A stretch of 12,006 nt of DNA from an uncultured Phycisphaerae bacterium (lineage in GTDB: Bacteria > Planctomycetota > Phycisphaerae > Phycisphaerales > SM1A02), in assembly GCA_937899935.1 (NCBI GenBank), contig CALCOW010000025.1, positions 1 through 12,006 of the forward strand, given 5' to 3'. The notes beneath the pieces were generated by a model, which saw nothing but the letters and a program-made list of their open reading frames with translations, ran no database searches and was not told the origin of the DNA. The translations under genes and the position numbers were made by a program. Below are positions 7,492 to 12,006 of the stretch, in pieces (within the stretch, counting starts at the first letter, position 1; each line of letters starts with the position of its first letter).

Positions 7492-7833
7492 TTAGAGATC
7501 AAGTTGCAGCGATGCAAGTGAGGTGCTGATGTCCTCAGTAAAATCAAAAAGTTGATCAAGCCCAGTGATCAACATGATTGACCAGACATGATCATTCAGT
7601 GAGCAAATCCGTAATCGACGATTGGCGGCGATTAGAATTTTTCGAAGCTTGAGAATCGAAGCCAGATTTGACGAGTTGAGGTGCGTTACGCCAACCATGT
7701 TCAAAACAACATCGGGTGATTGGTCACCTTTGTCCTGGACTCGCCGAGTCAGCGCATCCATATCTTCAGAAAAGCTTGGTTCGTCAGAAAGCTCAGCGAT
7801 GAGAATGCTGTCAGACCATTCATTGATGGGCAT
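7492..7833 (-). CDS. STAS-domain protein (anti-anti-sigma factor-like)
   Basis: 113-residue soluble single STAS domain, the usual size for SpoIIAA/RsbV-type proteins. These bind anti-sigma kinases and are switched off by phosphorylation of a Ser. The core strand and helix are visible: DVVLNMVGVTHLNSSNLASILKL (about 41-63), then RRLRICSLNDHVWSIMLITGLDQLFDFTEDISTSLASL, matching the family's 'G-L-x-x-x-F-x-x-x-x-D-x-x-x-A-L' end. The phospho-site motif usually reads D-S-[ST]-G; here it is N53-S54-S55-N56, so Ser54/Ser55 remain but the flanking Asp and Gly are replaced by Asn. No kinase, phosphatase or sigma factor gene lies nearby. A moderate Shine-Dalgarno AAGGGA (complement of 7842-7847) lies 8 bases before ATG 7833. 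It sits 80 bases after gyrA and 33 bases before exbD on the same strand, so it is likely cotranscribed with them. Confidence 0.78.
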   Translation of the reverse strand: MPINEWSDSILIAELSDEPSFSEDMDALTRRVQDKGDQSPDVVLNMVGVTHLNSSNLASILKLRKILIAANRRLRICSLNDHVWSIMLITGLDQLFDFTEDISTSLASLQLDL

Positions 7834-7913
7834 TGAAAAGTTCCCTTATTTCGACTTTCAGCCTGACCGCAGTGCTTCAAAGTTGCCGGGCAATCGGATG
7901 CTTAATAGAAACA

Positions 7914-10553
7914 TCATTTGGAGTCTACACCTGATCCTTCAAGGACATTCTCGGTGTCCGCCGCCTCATCATCTTCAGCAAGACGAGCCGCAGCAATGAG
8001 TCGATCATCTGGCTTCAAGTTAACGACTCGGACACCTTGTGTATTGCGACCGATCTGACGAATAGTGGAGGCCCCAATTCGAACAATCATGCCGCCTTCA
8101 CTGACAAACATAAGACCATCACTTGAACGCACGCATCGAACCGCAACGACGTGTCCATTGCGTGTCGTGTTTTGAATATCTCTGCGGCCTTTGCCGCCAC
8201 GATTTTGAGCATGTGATGAACCATCTTCCGATTGCACCAAATACTCATCCAAGCCAGTGCGTTTTCCATAACCATTAACAGTGACCGTCAAGAGGTCAGC
8301 GTCTTCCTCGACACGAATGAGCCCAACCACTTCGTCATCAGGCCCCAGGGAAATACCTTTTACGCCAGCGGCGTCGCGACCCATTTCCCTGGCATCTGTT
8401 TCAGTGAAGCGTATCGACATGCCGGTACGTGTGGCCAGAAGTACATCATCGTGACCTGAAGTATTTTCAACGCCAATCAGTCGATCATTGGGATTCAACT
8501 TGATCGCAATAATCCCTGCTCGATGCACATTGCGATAGGCCTTTAATGCGGTTCTCTTAACGCGGCCCTGGGCCGTCGCAAAGAGCAAGTAATCTGGCGT
8601 TTCTTCAATTGAAGTGGCGTCTAGGGGTAAGAACGCGACAACTTTCTCGTCAGACTTCAGCTGCAGCAAGTTGACAATGGGGCGCCCCTTGGAGGTACGC
8701 GACATTTCTGGAATCTGAAAGACCTTGATCTTGAAAAGACGTCCGGTGTTGGTGAAGCAAGCAAGATCGTCGTGTGATGAAGAAGTGAACAAATGCTCAA
8801 TGAAATCACCGTCCCGAGAATCTGAGCCTTTAATGCCCCGGCCTCCGCGGTGTTGTTCGCGGTATGTATCGATCGGCAATCTCTTGGCATAGCCCTGGTG
8901 AGAGATGGTTACCACGACCGTATGTTCTGGAATGAGATCTCCGACCTCAAATTCCTCTGCCTCGGCTTCCTCGAACCCAGTCTTTCGTTCATCACCAAAC
9001 TTCGCCTTAAGCTCAATGCAGTCTTGTCGAATAACGTTGAGAATGAGTTGCTCATCTGCGAGCAATTCTTCAAGCCGATCTATTTCGTCCAAGAGGGCTC
9101 GATACTCGGTGGTTAGTTTCTCAATTTCAAGGCCAACCAACTGAATAAGACGGAATGCACCAATAGCTTCTGCTTGCACGCGTGTGAGGTGAACCCCATC
9201 GTCCGATTGAGATCGTTCGATTAATCGATCATCAATAAGTTTCGCATACGCGTGATCTGTTGGAATGCGGAAGGCGCGCTCCATCAGTTTTTCAATCGCT
9301 TCATCTCTCGTCTTGCTGCCGCGGATCAAAGCAATCACTTCATCGATGTCGCATACCGCATAGATAAGACCTTCCAAACGATGTGCCTGTTTCTTTGCTT
9401 CACGAAGTTGGAATTCAGTCTTGCGTCGAATGACCACGCGTCGATGATCGAGGAAGCTACGAAGTAGCTGCTTTAAGTTCAGGGTGCATGGTCGATGGTT
9501 GGACAATGCGATGTTGATGACCGAAATAGTGCTTTGCAGTGGGGTGTATCGGTAGATCTGCTTGAGCACGACATCTGGATCCGCGCCTCGTTTCAGGTAG
9601 ACGACAATCCGGGTTCGGTGTTTTTTGCCTGAGAAGTTTTTGATATCTGCAATGTCAGGAATGCGGCCAGACTTTGCTGCGTCCACCATCTTTTCAATGA
9701 GATTGCTTTGAACGATCTGATAAGGGATCTCATCAATAACAATGCATTCTCGGGCGCCAACTTGTTCATAGTGCACGCGACCACGGAGTATCAATCTTCC
9801 TCGACCACCTGAATAAGCTTCGTGTATGCCGCGGCGTCCGATGATGACGCCGCCAGTGGGGAAGTCGGGGCCCGGGATGATCTTGATCAAGTCACCGAGT
9901 TCGATATCTGGATCGTCAATCAATGCAATAATGCCATCACAGACCTCATTGAGATTGTGTGGTGGCATTGAGCACGCCATTCCAACGGCAATGCCGCTCG
10001 AACCATTGACTAATAGATTAGGAAAGCGACCAGGTAGAACCGTTGGCTCTTGTCTGGTTTCGTCATAGTTGGCTTTGAAGTCGACGGTGTCAAACTTCAA
10101 GTCATCAAGTAACTCGACAGCAGTTGATCGTAGGCGCGCCTCGGTATACCGCATTGCTGCTGGTGGATCACCGTCAATCGAACCGAAGTTGCCTTGTTTA
10201 TCGACAAGCGGGTAGCGCATTTTCCAGTCTTGGCCCATATTGACCAGGGTTGGATAGATGACACCCTCGCCGTGTGGGTGGTAGTTACCAGAAGTATCAC
10301 CAGCGATCTTGGCACACTTCCGGTGCTTCCGACCGGGTGATAGATTGAGATCAGCCATGGCGATCAAAATGCGCCGCTGTGAAGGCTTCAGTCCATCTCG
10401 TACGTCCGGCAATGCCCGGTCCATAATGGTGCTCATCGCATAAGTGAGATAGCTCTCATGAAGCTCTCGATCGATACGCTGATCGATCATGCGATCACCA
10501 TTGTTTGGTGGCTCTTGCGCGTCAGTGTTTTCTGGTTTCGGTGTGTTCGCCAT
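7914..10553 (-). CDS. gyrA: DNA gyrase subunit A
   Basis: Breakage-reunion subunit of DNA gyrase, 879 residues from ATG 10553 (E. coli 875). An in-frame TTG at 10595 would add 14 residues without family similarity. The winged-helix and tower core runs to about residue 535: SYLTYAMSTIMDRALPDVRDGLKPSQRRIL (from 34), HPHGEGVIYP (92-101), GNFGSIDGDPPAAMRYTEAR with catalytic Tyr136, and the GRFPNLLVNGSSGIAVGM and IPPGPDFPTGG-type segments. The C-terminal DNA-wrapping beta-pinwheel follows (about 540-860), with a GyrA box QHRGGRG (567-573) and a second RGG motif QNRGGKG (783-789), which supports gyrase rather than topoisomerase IV. It ends in an acidic tail. Compared with E. coli, Ser83 is Gly97, Asp87 is Pro101, Arg91 is Asn105 and His45 is Gln59. 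gyrB is not in the window. A candidate promoter lies upstream; the STAS gene follows after 80 bases. Confidence 0.96.
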   Translation of the reverse strand: MANTPKPENTDAQEPPNNGDRMIDQRIDRELHESYLTYAMSTIMDRALPDVRDGLKPSQRRILIAMADLNLSPGRKHRKCAKIAGDTSGNYHPHGEGVIYPTLVNMGQDWKMRYPLVDKQGNFGSIDGDPPAAMRYTEARLRSTAVELLDDLKFDTVDFKANYDETRQEPTVLPGRFPNLLVNGSSGIAVGMACSMPPHNLNEVCDGIIALIDDPDIELGDLIKIIPGPDFPTGGVIIGRRGIHEAYSGGRGRLILRGRVHYEQVGARECIVIDEIPYQIVQSNLIEKMVDAAKSGRIPDIADIKNFSGKKHRTRIVVYLKRGADPDVVLKQIYRYTPLQSTISVINIALSNHRPCTLNLKQLLRSFLDHRRVVIRRKTEFQLREAKKQAHRLEGLIYAVCDIDEVIALIRGSKTRDEAIEKLMERAFRIPTDHAYAKLIDDRLIERSQSDDGVHLTRVQAEAIGAFRLIQLVGLEIEKLTTEYRALLDEIDRLEELLADEQLILNVIRQDCIELKAKFGDERKTGFEEAEAEEFEVGDLIPEHTVVVTISHQGYAKRLPIDTYREQHRGGRGIKGSDSRDGDFIEHLFTSSSHDDLACFTNTGRLFKIKVFQIPEMSRTSKGRPIVNLLQLKSDEKVVAFLPLDATSIEETPDYLLFATAQGRVKRTALKAYRNVHRAGIIAIKLNPNDRLIGVENTSGHDDVLLATRTGMSIRFTETDAREMGRDAAGVKGISLGPDDEVVGLIRVEEDADLLTVTVNGYGKRTGLDEYLVQSEDGSSHAQNRGGKGRRDIQNTTRNGHVVAVRCVRSSDGLMFVSEGGMIVRIGASTIRQIGRNTQGVRVVNLKPDDRLIAAARLAEDDEAADTENVLEGSGVDSK

Positions 10554-10615
10554 AAGGGGCTCTGGGGTCCTGCGCAAATCAATCAGCAAGCTCAAATCAG
10601 TGGGCCTGCCAGGAT

Positions 10616-10647
10616 CAATTATTTTAGCCGATCAGCGGCTTCAATTG
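10616..10647. repeat. Inverted repeat in the tlyA-like/gyrA gap
   Basis: A perfect 5-base-pair stem AGCCG (10626-10630) / CGGCT (10636-10640) surrounds ATCAG. It is flanked by a second pair, CAATT (10616-10620) / AATTG (10643-10647), with an unequal spacer (5 and 2 bases). It sits at the only sizeable gap of the minus-strand block and overlaps the candidate gyrA -10 box. It is not followed by a T-run on the minus strand, so it does not look like an intrinsic terminator there. It could be an operator, a leader hairpin or chance. Confidence 0.35.
10621..10626 (-). promoter_or_regulatory. Candidate -10 box TAAAAT of a gyrA promoter
   Basis: The minus strand reads TAAAAT here, five of six matches to TATAAT. 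It lies 67 bases upstream of the gyrA ATG, giving a leader of about 60 bases. No good -35 box is found at 16-18 bases spacing (nearest AACAAT/CAACAA), so the call is weak. A weak -35 element would fit the relaxation-sensitive promoters known for gyrase genes, but that is inference. Confidence 0.25.
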
Positions 10648-10687
10648 TTGGGATTCGGGGCTCTTAAAAGGACAGTTCGGGCTGTTT

Positions 10688-11311
10688 CTAAGCGTCCTCA
10701 TACGTGTCCTTTTTGCCGAGAAGGACCAAGTACTCACGGTTGCCCTGGCCAGGCCTTCGCCGTTCGCTCTTAAGACCTCGAATAGGTGACTCCGTCCAGT
10801 TCAGCACCTTGGTACTCAGATGGTCAAATTGAGCAAGCACAGCCTCAAAGACTTGTTTTGCGACCGCCGCATCAAGGCACCCGTCCTTCAGAGCGTGTTC
10901 CTTCTGATTTGCATCGAGCTCATAATGTGGCTTGACCAACGTAATTACGTGGCCTTTGGGTGTTAGCCAGTTCAGAGCAGCAGGTATGGCTCGATACTGA
11001 GGTGTCCAGCCGAGATCGATCACTACGAGATCCAAAGCCGGGTCTGGAGGTTGCAGGTGAAGGGCATTGGTCCGTTCATAAACGATCACATCATCTCGAC
11101 GGCGAATTGAAAAGTCCAGAACACCGTAGGCGGTGTCGACGGCGTGCACTTCAGCCGCACCATTTTGTAAAAGGCAGTCAGAGAAGCCACCGACCGAGCA
11201 ACCTAGATCGGCACATCGAAGGCCATTGACATTAAGTTGAAAGTGTTCAAGAGCATGAGCTAACTTAAGCCCACCACGAGAGACATAACGACGGTCTGAA
11301 TGACTGGTCAT
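10688..11311 (-). CDS. TlyA/FtsJ-like RNA 2'-O-methyltransferase lacking the S4 domain
   Basis: 207-residue Rossmann-fold methylase. It starts almost at once with YVSRGGLKLAHAL, the segment that in TlyA follows the N-terminal S4 RNA-binding domain, so the S4 domain (about 60 residues) is absent and the protein is shorter than the usual TlyA (about 250-270). The AdoMet site is CADLGCSVGGFSDCLLQNGA (33-52; TlyA has 'LDIGASTGGFTDCLL'), followed by VHAVDTAYGVLDF. A K-D-K-E tetrad of FtsJ-type 2'-O-methylases can be placed: Lys16, Asp99 in VVIDLGW, Lys127 in TLVKPHYE, Glu193 in GNREYLVLL. TlyA methylates 16S and 23S rRNA cytidines; the target here is unknown without the S4 domain. The ATG at 11311 overlaps the lpxI stop by 1 base (TAATG) and has no Shine-Dalgarno, so it is translated by coupling. 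Confidence 0.8.
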   Translation of the reverse strand: MTSHSDRRYVSRGGLKLAHALEHFQLNVNGLRCADLGCSVGGFSDCLLQNGAAEVHAVDTAYGVLDFSIRRRDDVIVYERTNALHLQPPDPALDLVVIDLGWTPQYRAIPAALNWLTPKGHVITLVKPHYELDANQKEHALKDGCLDAAVAKQVFEAVLAQFDHLSTKVLNWTESPIRGLKSERRRPGQGNREYLVLLGKKDTYEDA

Positions 11312-12006
11312 TATGGGGCAGCTGCCGCATTCGGAATGCCGACGATCGTTACATTGAGGCGATCAGCGGCTTCGAGCACCGCAGGGCGGTCTAAAAGAAT
11401 GACCCGGCCTGCCCCGATGGCAATGCATCGCCCCCCAGCGGCAGCAACACGCTCAACAGTCTGCGGCCCGATGGAGGGAACATCGGCGCGCATGTCGTGG
11501 CTCGGCTTTGTTGATTTGAGTAGTGTCCAACCTTTGCTTTTGCAAAGTAGTTTCGTGCGATCAATGACTGCATCGGTTCCCTCAACCGCTTCAACAGCGA
11601 TGACATCACTATCTCTTATCGTGAGGCACTGTCCAATATCAAGTTCGACGATTTGATCAAGCAATGGCCACCCAAGCTCAACATCGCGCTGCTGCTGAGC
11701 GGAGAGCACGTGCTGTCCGAGGACGCCTGGTGTTGCCATATGTTCGGGAATGTACTTTGTTGAGTCCATAAGCGTAATACCGCTCTTTTTTAGTTCGTCG
11801 GCCACGGCAGTGAGTAACGCCGGTGTGCGTCGATCATGCCGAAGCGCACGATACCAGAGACAAAAGGCCCGCCAGTCAGGTATCTGACGAATCAGACGTA
11901 GTGGATCATGCATGCGTTCCTTACCAACGCGACCCACCATCACGGCTTCTTCGAGATTCCAACGGCGCATCAGCCGAATCCATCGCCCAAGACGCACAAT
12001 ACCAGC
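11311..12006 (-). CDS. lpxI: UDP-2,3-diacylglucosamine pyrophosphatase LpxI (5' end outside window)
   Basis: LpxI (DUF1009) cleaves UDP-2,3-diacylglucosamine to lipid X and UMP in lipid A synthesis, at the inner membrane's cytoplasmic face, in place of LpxH. About 231 C-terminal residues are visible of a family length near 270-290. The frame is open to the window edge (codons GCT GGT ATT precede a GTG at 11997), so the start lies outside. Family motifs in order: AVMVGRVGKER, ALLTAVADELKKSGI, ATPGVLGQHVLSAQQQRDVELGW, LDIGQCLTIRDSDVIAVEAVEGTDAVIDR, the KSTKPSHDMRADVPSIGPQTVE segment holding conserved acidic residues of the C-terminal catalytic domain, then AAAGGRCIAIGAGRVILLDR and ADRLNVTIVGI. 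The conserved 'KP-Q-D' appears here as KPSHD. Its presence implies a lipid A-bearing outer membrane. Other lpx genes may lie upstream, beyond the window. The stop overlaps the methylase start. Confidence 0.9.
   Translation of the reverse strand, partial: AGIVRLGRWIRLMRRWNLEEAVMVGRVGKERMHDPLRLIRQIPDWRAFCLWYRALRHDRRTPALLTAVADELKKSGITLMDSTKYIPEHMATPGVLGQHVLSAQQQRDVELGWPLLDQIVELDIGQCLTIRDSDVIAVEAVEGTDAVIDRTKLLCKSKGWTLLKSTKPSHDMRADVPSIGPQTVERVAAAGGRCIAIGAGRVILLDRPAVLEAADRLNVTIVGIPNAAAAP

Noticed and set aside
7883..7893. Palindrome TTGCCGGGCAA in the gyrA-STAS gap
   Set aside because: One-base centre cannot form a hairpin, no T-run follows, and an 11-base palindrome is easily chance.
7622..7999. 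125-codon plus-strand frame spanning the STAS start, the gap and the gyrA end
   Set aside because: Runs antisense to two supported genes; Arg/Ser-rich translation typical of a shadow frame.
10554..10595. TTG start at 10595 for gyrA
   Set aside because: Adds 14 residues (MSLLIDLRRTPEPL) unlike any GyrA N-terminus and has no ribosome site; ATG 10553 gives the normal family length.
10626..11373. 14-base repeat CGATCAGCGGCTTC, before gyrA (from about 10629) and inside lpxI (from about 11360)
   Set aside because: About one such chance match is expected in 12 kb counting both strands, and one copy lies within conserved coding sequence.

Overview
This window is a dense chromosomal housekeeping segment. 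It holds 11 protein-coding genes, two of them cut by the window edges, with short or overlapping junctions. I see no RNA gene, insertion sequence, CRISPR array, phage gene or defence cassette. The longest non-coding gap is about 134 bases. The gene content points to a Gram-negative-type bacterium with a lipid A outer membrane: LpxI-type lipid A enzyme, LolD/LolE-type lipoprotein release, ExbD and a TonB-like protein. The mix of a gyrase A with an unusual 'HPHGEGVIYP' motif, an S4-less TlyA-like methylase, a STAS protein and a TonB-like protein with a WIGY motif suggests Planctomycetota, possibly Phycisphaerae. That placement is inference from protein character and not a computed phylogeny.

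Layout. (1) Positions 1-373, plus strand: C-terminal piece of a probable gluzincin-type (MA clan) metallopeptidase-like protein, converging on and overlapping lolD by 11 bases. (2) Positions 3807-363, minus strand: nnrE (NAD(P)H-hydrate epimerase), then an unusually large LolE-like FtsX permease, then the LolD ATPase, the last two overlapping by 8 bases. (3) Positions 3906-5957, plus strand: a membrane-anchored family 2 glycosyltransferase and surE. surE ends in a 4-base convergent overlap with the next block. (4) Positions 12006-5954, minus strand: lpxI (5' end outside the window), a TlyA/FtsJ-like RNA methylase, gyrA, a STAS-domain protein, exbD and a tonB-like gene. lpxI/tlyA-like and exbD/tonB-like overlap at stop/start. 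gyrA sits behind a 134-base gap with a candidate promoter, so gyrA-STAS-exbD-tonB may be its own transcript.

How the genes work together. Three units serve the envelope: LpxI makes lipid X for lipid A, LolE/LolD extracts lipoproteins from the inner membrane, and ExbD/TonB-like couples inner-membrane energy to the outer membrane or periplasm. The ExbB/MotA-type channel partner is not in the window. The others are information processing or metabolic repair: gyrase A, rRNA methylase, SurE and NnrE.

Most worth a second look are the drug-pocket replacements in GyrA, the LolE-like permease with an inserted periplasmic helical block and two extra membrane helices, the conserved-looking WIGY island in the TonB-like linker, and the gyrA-STAS-exbD-tonB arrangement. 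I found no clear previously undescribed multi-gene system.
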